A DNA stretch of 26,805 nt from an uncultured Porphyromonadaceae bacterium (lineage in GTDB: Bacteria > Bacteroidota > Bacteroidia > Bacteroidales > Muribaculaceae). The notes under the pieces were generated by a model. The model had not been told where the DNA came from and did no database searches. It worked only from the letters and a program-made list of their open reading frames with translations. The stretch is taken from the NCBI GenBank assembly GCA_900550645.1, contig URTA01000037.1, positions 1 through 26,805 on the forward strand. The letters are read 5' to 3'. Below are positions 8,793 through 16,989 of this stretch, in pieces; within the stretch, counting starts at the first letter, position 1; every line of letters begins with the position of its first letter. The position numbers were made by a program, and so were the translations under genes.

Positions 8793-10424
8793 ATGCCAAA
8801 ACTGTTTATATTTGCGATCGGCGGAACCGGCGAGCGTGTGTTGCGCTCGCTGACGATGGTGCTTGCCTCGGGTGCGCCGACGTTTGACAACTATGAGGTC
8901 TACCCCATCATAGTTGACTACGATGTTGACAATGCAGACAAGGTAAAGACCGTAGAGCTGCTGCAGAACTATGCCGATGTCCACAACGCCGCTTTCACGC
9001 ACCACACTGTAGCGGGTGGCCTGCAAGGTCAGTCTGGACAGTTCTTCGCCGCAAAACTGTGGAATCTGTTTGATCAGAAAAATCCGTATATATTCCCATT
9101 CGGTCCTGGCGGTGAAAACACGGACATTGTCCAAAATGAGATATTTGCAGACCACATCGGTTATAGTGATTTGTATGGGTCTACACTGGCTACAAAACGT
9201 CTTTTGACAAGTTTGTATGATGAGTCTGGGAATGCAGATACGGAGCTGAACCTTGACATGGTGGTGGGCTTCAAGGGCAATCCCAATATTGGCAGCGTTG
9301 TGTTCCATAATATCGGCAACACAGATAAATTCCGGACATTCATATCGACTTATGACCCAACCAATGGAGACAAGGTCGTAATTATAGGGTCTCTATTTGG
9401 TGGCACTGGCGCATCTGGCATCCCGGAGATTGTCAAAGCCATAGGAACGCAAAAGCCGGGGGCAAAGCCCGCTGCAATCCTTGTGCTTCCCTATTTTGCT
9501 CCGATGATAAAACAGGGCGGAGCAATTCAGGCTTCGCGGTTCAATTCCAAGACCAAGGCTGCATTGAGTTACTACGATGACTCACAGTTGAAGAACAAAA
9601 TCGATAAGGTGTACTATGTCGGAGATCTCCAGTCCTCTGTGATATCATACAGCGAGGGCGGTTCAACCCAGCAGAACAATGCAAATATGGTTGAGCTGAT
9701 AGCCGCTATGATGATAGAGCATTATGTCGCGGGTAGAGGTGCAAGCCAAACAGAGTTCAAGTTCGCGGTTAACGCAGATCTGGAGCTGAAAAAGCGTCTG
9801 TTTATTGATGATTTTGATGCTACATCAAAAAATCAGGTGTTGAATCATCTCGTGGAACTGGCGATAGGTCTGAAATTCTACCATGATGAAATCCACAGTA
9901 AAAAGGCGGAAGCCAAATCATACTACAAGTATATCGGACTTGGAGACGCTGTTGCAGGAGGTGCCGATGACGGCAATGCAAGCGACCTCCGCAAGTTGTG
10001 TACTGCTTTGGAAGGATTCTACAGCAAGTATCAGGCATGGCTGAAAGAGCTTGACTTTGAGGGTAATGGCGATACTATTCCTGCAAACTCTCATCGTCTG
10101 GGTCTCTGTGATATGGGTGATGAGGACAAGGATAAGAAGAGAGCATATTCTGATATCATACTTCAAGGCCCTAAAATGTCAGAGGATGATTCAAAAAAGT
10201 CTGCATGGTGGTCCATTGGCAGTAAAAACAAGAAAGCATTTTTGTCTGATGATAACTTGAATACATACATGGATTCTGAAATCAAAGACAATGCGAATGG
10301 GAACGGGCATTATGACACCAATACCAATGCTCTAAGAGCCGGCCATGAACCCGAATGGGTGTTTGCGGACATTCTTCACCGTGCATCTGTCAAGGGATTC
10401 AAGAAACTAACCTCAACCGACTAA
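8793..10424 (+). CDS. Tubulin/FtsZ-superfamily GTPase-like protein
   Basis: A 543-residue protein with no signal peptide. It opens with strand-loop LFIFAIGGTGERVLRSL, matching the first nucleotide-binding loop of tubulin/FtsZ-like proteins. At about residues 199-212 it has GSLFGGTGASGIPEI, an equivalent of the tubulin signature GGGTGSG that contacts GTP phosphates. It is longer than FtsZ (about 380) and nearer the size of the tubulin-like family found beside vWA proteins in bacteria and archaea. That family was proposed from comparative genomics to belong to a membrane-remodelling system. I could not place the catalytic T7 loop (NxDxxD); a segment FAVNADLEL near residue 323 is only a weak candidate, so GTP hydrolysis and polymerisation are open. 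The gene lies 13 nt after the membrane protein and 9 nt before a second Hsp70-like gene. Confidence 0.85.
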   Translation: MPKLFIFAIGGTGERVLRSLTMVLASGAPTFDNYEVYPIIVDYDVDNADKVKTVELLQNYADVHNAAFTHHTVAGGLQGQSGQFFAAKLWNLFDQKNPYIFPFGPGGENTDIVQNEIFADHIGYSDLYGSTLATKRLLTSLYDESGNADTELNLDMVVGFKGNPNIGSVVFHNIGNTDKFRTFISTYDPTNGDKVVIIGSLFGGTGASGIPEIVKAIGTQKPGAKPAAILVLPYFAPMIKQGGAIQASRFNSKTKAALSYYDDSQLKNKIDKVYYVGDLQSSVISYSEGGSTQQNNANMVELIAAMMIEHYVAGRGASQTEFKFAVNADLELKKRLFIDDFDATSKNQVLNHLVELAIGLKFYHDEIHSKKAEAKSYYKYIGLGDAVAGGADDGNASDLRKLCTALEGFYSKYQAWLKELDFEGNGDTIPANSHRLGLCDMGDEDKDKKRAYSDIILQGPKMSEDDSKKSAWWSIGSKNKKAFLSDDNLNTYMDSEIKDNANGNGHYDTNTNALRAGHEPEWVFADILHRASVKGFKKLTSTD

Positions 10425-10433
10425 TACACAACC

Positions 10434-13400
10434 ATGGCAAATTATTTTACAATAGAAAGTTCAGGAGTTGCCGCAGGACCAGTGCAGCAAGGAATTGTTC
10501 CAAGCAGCATTAATCCTGCGAGCATTGAAGACAAGCTTACGGAACACGGAGCTGCCTTGGGCAAAATGGGATCGTCAATACCTTCTCCCATGGCGCGGCT
10601 GTTCTTGTTTTCCGCTGCTTTGCGAGAGGTTAACAAACTTCAGTCAAAAGACTCTCAACATGGGCATGAAGGCGTTCCCGATGAAAAAAACAAGATTGTT
10701 CCAACTCCATATCACGAACTCGTTGGGGAATTGCTCGATATGCTCGAGTTCATCTTCATGTATGGGGATGACCCCAAATTCCATATTTTGAAATGGGATG
10801 TAGGCACGGAGTGTCTGAACTTGGAAGCATCAAACAACCCTGCGCATGGGCGGTTGGCTTCTGCACTCAGGTCTGCATTCAGTTTCGGGCCGCTGCAAGG
10901 ACAAAACATAAACCTCATTGTTTGGGGAGGTCAAGTGACAAATAATGTATTGGTTGGCGGCAGTGTGATAGGAGGTACGTCCCCAATTTCATTGGTTTAC
11001 ACCTCCCCCAATTTGGATGCTGTGCTTCAAAGTCACGAACTCCAATTTAAGGGGTATAAGAGCGGCGAGCCGTTGTTCAATCATAGTGCGCGTCCTCTTC
11101 ATGCGAGAAGTAAGGCATTCAGAGAGTATCTCTTCCGGCTTAGAAGTACGGATATGGCAGGCATTGTGGGTCCTCTTAAAGGGCTGTCTACCTACATAAA
11201 GGACAGTATGGCGTCTTATTCTAATGACATGCAGGAAGAGATTAACGCCATAAATGCTGACCCATTTAACTATCACGGAGTAAAGCTGCTCATGTCAAAA
11301 AGAGTTGGCGGTGCACCTGTGGTGGTGAATGGTATTCAGATGCGTGTGAAAAACCGTACGGTGAAGATTAATCCAGAGACATCGGGTTATATCCTTGCAC
11401 CAACTGTGGACTTCTTCAAACATGGAGACACCGATGCCAAGACACCGCTGGCTCTCACAGAGAATGGCGTCTCAGGGTTGAAATATGTTGACGAAGTGGA
11501 ATGGGAAGCGGGCAAACACGTTATCCCTCCAATGCTCTCTTCGTCTATCCATGACAGATTACTCCCTGGTGTCGGGGCTAAATATCCGTATCTGACAATA
11601 GATGACTTCTTCGAGGAGAAAGTCATTGCGGTCAGCTATCGTATAAACGGAAAGAAGTTCTTCACTGGCAGTGAAAAGGACATTTCGTTTCTACTGCCGC
11701 TCAAGAAGACATTCTTCGAGTACTTTAAATTGTCAGACCTCTTTGACGATAAAGGCAAATGCACTGGTATGCTTTTAGTCGATTGTGATGAGGAGGCAGA
11801 ATCGCTTACGGTGAGGCTCAAACTCCCATTGGTCGGAGGCAACACAATCTGCTTTGAGAAAGAGTATGACACGAGTGACGGCAGTCGTGATGTGTTGAAT
11901 TGTGCTACTGACAATACATTTGACCTGGCTGTCTTCCCATTCTACCGTCTTGAACCTAATACGGGTCGTAACGTATACAATGTTATGGTCGGTTCGAAAG
12001 TTGACAATGTAAAGTTGGAGTTTTTCGAGTCATGCACTGCTGTGAATTCGGGAAAGGCAGTCCGTACAATAAATCCCCGAATTTCTACAGAGCATATTCA
12101 TGTAAAAGGAGCTTTTTCGTATATCGAATCGTCTGTGACTTCAGGCGGTGAGGAGGCAAAAGGTCTGATAATCCCGATTTTCAAGAAAGTCAACTCTGAT
12201 GCCGCATTGGCAACCTCTTCATTTGCTTTCAGCATTGATTTCGGCACGTCCAACACCCATGTGTGCTGTCTGAAGTCAACTCCTGGAATTCCACTTGGCA
12301 AAAAGAATGCTGTCCCCTTTGAGTATAGTGATGTTGACAGTCAAATGGTTGAATTTCACAATGAGGATGGACCTGTAACCCTTGGCGCGTTTGTAGCAGA
12401 GTTGAACCGAGAGTTTGTCCCAGCCGAACTGGGCGGCGGCAAACTCAAGTTCCCGATGCGTACTGCCACATATCAAGCTGATGGCTCTCCTGTAAAGTTG
12501 GAGATGTTCTTCAACACCAACATCGGTTTCAACTATGACGAGGACATCTGCAATTCAAACAATTACAAGACGAACATCAAGTGGGATTGGAATGATCCGC
12601 ATGCAACAGATCGTATGAGCACTTTCTTCACGCAAATGCTGTGGATGATGAAGAACAAGAGTGTCCTCAATGGCGGATCTGATAAATTTCGCCTTGTGGT
12701 GACATACCCTATTGCGATGCGTGTCACGGACTTGGATAATTTCAAGCAAGCATGGGATGATGCCAAGGTGGCAGTGCAGTGCGATGTAGACATCCGTTAT
12801 CTCACAGAAAGTGTTGCGCCGTACTATTCATTCCTTGCAGATTTGGATTTTGGAGAGCCGTATGTCAATATGGATATTGGCGGTGGTACGACAGACATTC
12901 TCTATGTAAATCCGTTCAGCAATGAGTCTCATGTATTCTCTGCATTCTTTGCAGCAAACGATTTGTGGAATGACGGTATTGTTTTGGCAGCTCAGGCTGA
13001 CAAAGCCAATGGTTTCCTGAAGTTCTATCAGGATGCTATGGGCAATAGACTGTCGAGTGACGTAACCAATGTGGTTGAGAGTGCATATTCATCGGCAGAC
13101 ATCATCTCCTATTTGTTTGCCAACGATGACAATACACGGCTTTCAAGAGTTATTCTGTCATCTCCTGTGATGCGGCAGTTGCTTGTAGTCCACTTCTCAG
13201 CGCTTGCCTTCTATATGGCATATTGTCTACATACAGATGAGGTTGATCCGCCTCGTAATCTGTCATTCACGGGTATGGGAAGCAAGTATATTCGCTTGAT
13301 AAGCAGCGGGGTTGCTGATATTTCTGGTGTAGTCAATGCAATATTCCACTACGCAGGCGGTGTCCTTGAGAACCAAAAGCTGAAAGAAGCTGCGGTGTCT

Positions 13401-13850
13401 GTGACGTTTGCCCCGAATCCCAAGGAGGTAACCGCTACAGGTGCATTGGTGTCTTTGAACTTTCCCGATCCTATTAACCCCGATGCGGACAACTGTTTTG
13501 GGTTCGAGGATGAAGATCCTGAACAAACAATGCGTTATGCAGACATAACACCTGATGTAGAGGATGCTGTATTGCAGTTCTTCCAGAAATTCATGGGTTT
13601 GTTCAGCGACATAAGCTTTATCGACGTGTTGAGTGATATAGGCTGCAACGTCTCCAATGATTTGGTTGAAAAACTTCGCCATTATGCTATGCCGAGTTTC
13701 CGACAGATGAAAGCCTTTTCATCTACAGGTCAAGCTGCAACAAACAAGTTGAAAGAGCCGATGTTCTTCTGGCCGCTGAAAAACTCGCTGTACATCATCG
13801 GCAAGGAACTTGCGGTTCAGGCAAAAAGCGAGATGAAAGCTCATAGTTAA
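10434..13850 (+). CDS. Second large Hsp70/actin-fold ATPase, C-terminal nucleotide-binding domain
   Basis: A 1138-residue protein, probably cytoplasmic. The first ~590 residues are unrecognised; an early helical part (PYHELVGELLDMLEFIFMYG) is followed by a beta-rich region. The ASKHA fold then shows canonical motifs: phosphate-1 AFSIDFGTSNTHVCCL near residue 600, phosphate-2 MDIGGGTTDILYV near 813, and an adenosine-type motif LSFTGMGSKYIRL near 946. These are closer to consensus than in the first ATPase of the operon, so it is the better candidate for efficient ATP turnover. About 190 residues follow without a clear DnaK substrate-binding domain. Both ATPases thus place the nucleotide domain after a very long N-terminal region, an order opposite to DnaK. 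The DNA is visibly more AT-rich than the flanking core genes. Confidence 0.87.
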   Translation: MANYFTIESSGVAAGPVQQGIVPSSINPASIEDKLTEHGAALGKMGSSIPSPMARLFLFSAALREVNKLQSKDSQHGHEGVPDEKNKIVPTPYHELVGELLDMLEFIFMYGDDPKFHILKWDVGTECLNLEASNNPAHGRLASALRSAFSFGPLQGQNINLIVWGGQVTNNVLVGGSVIGGTSPISLVYTSPNLDAVLQSHELQFKGYKSGEPLFNHSARPLHARSKAFREYLFRLRSTDMAGIVGPLKGLSTYIKDSMASYSNDMQEEINAINADPFNYHGVKLLMSKRVGGAPVVVNGIQMRVKNRTVKINPETSGYILAPTVDFFKHGDTDAKTPLALTENGVSGLKYVDEVEWEAGKHVIPPMLSSSIHDRLLPGVGAKYPYLTIDDFFEEKVIAVSYRINGKKFFTGSEKDISFLLPLKKTFFEYFKLSDLFDDKGKCTGMLLVDCDEEAESLTVRLKLPLVGGNTICFEKEYDTSDGSRDVLNCATDNTFDLAVFPFYRLEPNTGRNVYNVMVGSKVDNVKLEFFESCTAVNSGKAVRTINPRISTEHIHVKGAFSYIESSVTSGGEEAKGLIIPIFKKVNSDAALATSSFAFSIDFGTSNTHVCCLKSTPGIPLGKKNAVPFEYSDVDSQMVEFHNEDGPVTLGAFVAELNREFVPAELGGGKLKFPMRTATYQADGSPVKLEMFFNTNIGFNYDEDICNSNNYKTNIKWDWNDPHATDRMSTFFTQMLWMMKNKSVLNGGSDKFRLVVTYPIAMRVTDLDNFKQAWDDAKVAVQCDVDIRYLTESVAPYYSFLADLDFGEPYVNMDIGGGTTDILYVNPFSNESHVFSAFFAANDLWNDGIVLAAQADKANGFLKFYQDAMGNRLSSDVTNVVESAYSSADIISYLFANDDNTRLSRVILSSPVMRQLLVVHFSALAFYMAYCLHTDEVDPPRNLSFTGMGSKYIRLISSGVADISGVVNAIFHYAGGVLENQKLKEAAVSVTFAPNPKEVTATGALVSLNFPDPINPDADNCFGFEDEDPEQTMRYADITPDVEDAVLQFFQKFMGLFSDISFIDVLSDIGCNVSNDLVEKLRHYAMPSFRQMKAFSSTGQAATNKLKEPMFFWPLKNSLYIIGKELAVQAKSEMKAHS

Positions 13851-13868
13851 TAGACAAAATAACATCTC

Positions 13869-14657
13869 ATGAGCGCGACAAACGAAATCAATACAGATAC
13901 AATTCAACCCTTGGTGCAGGACAGTGTCACAGCTCCTGCTGCGGCACAACCTGCCCAAGCGGCAGCAGACACTACCAGCACAGTTGCCGTGACAGTGCAA
14001 CCAGATACTGCGACCACCAGCTCGCAAGGCAATTGCCTTGCGGGTTGGGTGGGTGTCGGCTTGAGTGTATGTGTCGGCATACTGGCGTGGAAGATGGTCT
14101 CTGGCATGAAAAAGGAGGTTTTGGAAACTCGAAGCCTTCTGGCTACATTGGCTAAGTCATTGAAAGACGCGAAAGAGCAGATTGATGCTCTTTCAAAGCA
14201 GGCTAAGGCTTCAGCCAGTGCGTCGGGAGACTACTCACAGCCGCAGTATTCTGCGGTCAGAACGGACACTGTCAATACTCAGCTTGTGTCTAAAGCAGAG
14301 GAAAGAAAGAAGGTGCAAAAAGCACCGGCGGCAGTAGTGTATTTCGCTAATCTTCAATTCCCGGATGCGAAAGGCACACTCCGCTTCTCCGCGCAGACAA
14401 TGACAAAATCACGAACATCAGAGAAGTTTTTCATGCTTGAGATAAACCCCGAGGCTGGTGTCGGCACATACCGCATCAATCCTGACGCGCTTGATCTGAT
14501 ACGCGGCGACTTGCAATTGCTTGGCTATTATGTGAAGCCGTTCATGTTCAACGGTGACCCCATGAGAGCAAAGATAACTGACAAGAATCCCGGCAAAATC
14601 ACCAAGTGCGGCAAATTTTGGGAGGTCGAAGAACGTCTCGAAATCAGTATTCACTAA
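13869..14657 (+). CDS. Single-span membrane protein with coiled coil and C-terminal globular domain
   Basis: A 262-residue protein that I do not recognise by family. Residues 1-55 are low-complexity Ala/Thr/Gln-rich and soluble-looking. One transmembrane helix follows at about 58-77 (WVGVGLSVCVGILAWKMV), then a short coiled coil (EVLETRSLLATLAKSLKDAKEQ, about 82-110), a Ser/Ala-rich linker, and a globular C-terminal domain from about residue 155. That domain contains FFMLEINPEAGVGTYRINPDALDLI and ends GKITKCGKFWEVEERLEIS. The same pattern seems to recur in the next gene. With an N-terminal tail too long for a signal peptide, orientation is uncertain. If the basic residues after the helix stay inside, the coiled coil and globular domain face the cytoplasm, where the ATPases and tubulin-like protein are. 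Confidence 0.75.
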   Translation: MSATNEINTDTIQPLVQDSVTAPAAAQPAQAAADTTSTVAVTVQPDTATTSSQGNCLAGWVGVGLSVCVGILAWKMVSGMKKEVLETRSLLATLAKSLKDAKEQIDALSKQAKASASASGDYSQPQYSAVRTDTVNTQLVSKAEERKKVQKAPAAVVYFANLQFPDAKGTLRFSAQTMTKSRTSEKFFMLEINPEAGVGTYRINPDALDLIRGDLQLLGYYVKPFMFNGDPMRAKITDKNPGKITKCGKFWEVEERLEISIH

Positions 14658-14674
14658 TCCAATAACAGAATAAT

Positions 14675-15199
14675 ATGGCAGTAAATATAAACAGTCCGGA
14701 GTTTGCCAATGCCTGGAGAACTGTCTCCGAAGCGTTGTTGGCATATTTCCAAGGCGGCAATTTCGTGGCGGTGCAGCAGCTGGACGTACAGCAACCTGCA
14801 AATGACACTACAGAGCATCCGGCGGTCGTCACTCCGCCGAATCTTCCGCCTCAAGCTGCGGCCAAAGAGGTTGCGAGTGTACGGTATGCCAGCTGTCCTG
14901 TGAAACAGGGAGACGGCTCGTACATTTTCAAGAACATGAAAGCGGAACAGCAGCCGGAGTCAACGTTCAAGGTTACGAGATACACTGACGGAAGCAGTGA
15001 GTATGAGCTTTGTGAACTGGAGGGGGAATCCCGGCAGATTTTCAAGAACAACCTGTCGTACCGCTTGCCGGCAGCAGTGGGCAAGTTTGTTGGCGAGATA
15101 ACGGCTGACAACAACATCACTACAGTCCGCAAGGGAAAGGGCATAGTGGACGGTCGCTCTGTGAAAATCACGGATCCTCTCGAGGCCAAGGCTGAATAA
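14675..15199 (+). CDS. Soluble protein, possibly sharing the C-terminal domain of the preceding gene
   Basis: A 174-residue protein of unknown function, without signal peptide or membrane helix. An N-terminal helical part (INSPEFANAWRTVSEALLAYF) is followed by a Pro/Ala-rich linker. A beta-rich domain starts near residue 65 (VRYASCPVKQGDGSYIF). By eye this domain lines up with the C-terminal domain of the preceding gene: an opening V-x-Y-A-type strand, a glycine-turn-tyrosine strand (DGSSEYELCEL against EAGVGTYRINP), and a final strand pair (KGKGIVDGRSVKITDPLE against PGKITKCGKFWEVEERLE). Identity is low, so homology is a suggestion. If correct, the operon makes a membrane-bound and a free copy of the same module. 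The gap to the preceding gene is 17 nt. Confidence 0.72.
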   Translation: MAVNINSPEFANAWRTVSEALLAYFQGGNFVAVQQLDVQQPANDTTEHPAVVTPPNLPPQAAAKEVASVRYASCPVKQGDGSYIFKNMKAEQQPESTFKVTRYTDGSSEYELCELEGESRQIFKNNLSYRLPAAVGKFVGEITADNNITTVRKGKGIVDGRSVKITDPLEAKAE

Positions 15200-15212
15200 A
15201 CGCAATATCAGT

Positions 15213-16286
15213 ATGAAGAAAGTACTTCTGATAGCAGCAGCGATAATAGCAGTGTTTTTCATCGCCAAGAAGTGTGTAGGTGGCGGCAGCGAGGGCGGCA
15301 CGAACTCCGGTACGCCGATAAACGGCTATTCGGGCACAGTGCAGGAGGTGAACGGCAATGTCCTGACGCTCGCTTCGGGGCTGAAGGCACGGCTCTTGGG
15401 CGTAGAGGCCGGGCGCACGGATGTGGAGATGTTCCTGCGCTCGCAGTTCCTCGGCAAGGAGGTGGTCCTGTATGCTGACTCTCACAGCAGGACACAGTAC
15501 ATAGTCAAGCCTGATGATACGGTGGATGTGTATGTGGTTGAGAAAGGCGCAAACACGTATTGCATAAACCGCCAGGTAGTAATGGAATATCCGGACACTT
15601 ACCACCAGACAGAGACATTCGACTCTGTGCAGTGGGTTGTTCCGGGTGCGCCGCTGACGGAAAAAAAGAATCTGGCACTGTACATGAAGCAGCGCACGTT
15701 CTTGATAGTGACCCCCGAGGGTATAGGCACCGGTTTTTTCATCAACGAGAATGGCCTTGCTGTGACTAACTGGCATGTGCTGCCTCAGGGCGCGGAGAAG
15801 AGTTCGGCTGCGGTGCTTTATCAGGACAGTCCTGACGACAGCAACGTGTATTCCGACAAGAAGCGCAATTTCAAGAATATACTGTGGAGTTCGGACACTA
15901 ACGGCCTCGACATCACGATAGTGTCTGTCGATTTGGAGCAGGGCGAGAAAGTCCCGTATTTCGACATAGTGAAGCAGCGTCCCAACCAGGGTGACAAAGT
16001 GGCTACATTCGGCAATCCGCATGGATTGACGGCTTCTTTCTCGTCTGGCGTGCTGAGCGCGTTCCGTTCTGACCCGTACAACCCCAACCGCGATGTGCAG
16101 CTGGTGCAGTATGACATGTCTACCAATGGCGGCAACAGCGGCGGCCCGGTGTGCGACAAGTACGGCCAGCTTATTGCTGTGCATGAACTCGGCGACAAGA
16201 CCGCGCAGGGCATCAACTATGGCATAGACGCCTTGCAGCTGCGCATGGTGCTTGACAAGCTTGGTCTCAAATATGGCGGCAAGTAG
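15213..16286 (+). CDS. Membrane-anchored trypsin-like serine protease with degenerate SNase-like domain
   Basis: A 357-residue protein. An N-terminal hydrophobic helix (residues 2-20) followed by a Gly-rich linker makes it a signal-anchored periplasmic protein. Residues about 35-125 resemble the staphylococcal-nuclease beta-barrel: GTVQEVNGNVLTL, then ARLLGVEAGR where active SNase has RLLLVDTPE, then GKEVVLYAD. Arg60 is kept, but the metal-binding Asp and the catalytic Glu appear replaced, so nuclease activity is unlikely. The rest is a trypsin/DegP-type (S1C-like) protease with triad His188 (VTNWHVL), Asp233 (GLDITIV) and Ser309 (GGNSGGPV). No PDZ domain follows, unlike DegP. It may cut or process an envelope partner of the system. 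The stop overlaps the start of the next gene by 14 nt. Confidence 0.88.
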   Translation: MKKVLLIAAAIIAVFFIAKKCVGGGSEGGTNSGTPINGYSGTVQEVNGNVLTLASGLKARLLGVEAGRTDVEMFLRSQFLGKEVVLYADSHSRTQYIVKPDDTVDVYVVEKGANTYCINRQVVMEYPDTYHQTETFDSVQWVVPGAPLTEKKNLALYMKQRTFLIVTPEGIGTGFFINENGLAVTNWHVLPQGAEKSSAAVLYQDSPDDSNVYSDKKRNFKNILWSSDTNGLDITIVSVDLEQGEKVPYFDIVKQRPNQGDKVATFGNPHGLTASFSSGVLSAFRSDPYNPNRDVQLVQYDMSTNGGNSGGPVCDKYGQLIAVHELGDKTAQGINYGIDALQLRMVLDKLGLKYGGK

Positions 16287-16989
16287 CGCAGAGGCATTTA
16301 AGATACTGGCAAAAGAATGCTGCCGCCCGTTGTCATACGACAGCGAGCGGCGGCGGTTCTATTTCGCGTTGTGTCCGCAAAGCGTGTTGAAGAAAGTGTG
16401 GAACAACAACCGGGAAAAGTTGCGCGAGTGCTATCCGGGATTCACGTCAGATGACTATAACGGGTTCTTGCTTGCCCTGACGAATGCGGACAGTGTGGAC
16501 GGTAGCTCGCACAGCGTGCCTGTGGCGGACATTGCAGACTGCGAACTGGTGAACGGCGAGCTGATAGAGTTGTCGCAAGGGGGAAGCCAGTCGAGCGTAT
16601 TGCTTATACGCATGAAGTCCGGGCAATATCTCGACGTGTACGGAGGCAGGTCGCTCTCGTTCGGCACAAATTGCCGGTTTAAGGCCGGTGCAGATGTCGT
16701 GACATCAGAGGGGGAACGGATATGCTCCTGCAAGTATGTCAACCTGCGAGTCCCCGGCAAGGTGCATATTGTCTTGAGCCGGTTTTTCCTGGGCGATTAC
16801 TACACTGGGGGCATTGCATCGTCGTTGTGGCCGCTGCATGAGGAGGTGTCGCGGAGGCTTGTGCTTGGCTCGTCCGGAATGCCAGATGCTAGCGGCTTGT
16901 CAGAGATAGCGGCATCGTTGGGCATCAATACATTCACGATGCTGTGTATCCTCAACAGCGTCTCAAAGCATTTGCCAAATGGAAAATGA
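16273..16989 (+). CDS. Conserved-looking hypothetical protein of the operon
   Basis: A 238-residue protein from the ATG at 16273, which overlaps the end of the protease gene by 14 nt. Translation could be coupled. An earlier in-frame non-ATG start (16252) would lengthen the overlap. I do not recognise the family. The N-terminal third is helical and basic (KILAKECCRPLSYDSERRRF ... YPGFTSDDYNGFLLALTNAD). The middle is beta-rich, with SVLLIRMKSGQYLDVYGG and CRFKAGADVVTSEGERIC, and the C-terminus is helical. There is no signal peptide or membrane helix, so it is presumably cytoplasmic. I looked for a J-domain HPD motif because the operon encodes Hsp70-like proteins, and found none. The stop overlaps the next gene by 11 nt. 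Confidence 0.7.
   Translation: MAASSAEAFKILAKECCRPLSYDSERRRFYFALCPQSVLKKVWNNNREKLRECYPGFTSDDYNGFLLALTNADSVDGSSHSVPVADIADCELVNGELIELSQGGSQSSVLLIRMKSGQYLDVYGGRSLSFGTNCRFKAGADVVTSEGERICSCKYVNLRVPGKVHIVLSRFFLGDYYTGGIASSLWPLHEEVSRRLVLGSSGMPDASGLSEIAASLGINTFTMLCILNSVSKHLPNGK

Noticed and set aside
9750..9800. VNADLEL in the tubulin-like protein as the catalytic T7 loop
   Set aside because: It has only part of the NxDxxD pattern and its distance from the signature loop could not be checked without an alignment.
15168..16184. Long minus-strand reading frame (338 codons) opposite the serine protease gene
   Set aside because: The plus strand encodes a protease with all catalytic motifs. The antisense product is rich in His, Arg and Val with no family pattern, typical of an antisense shadow in GC-rich coding DNA.
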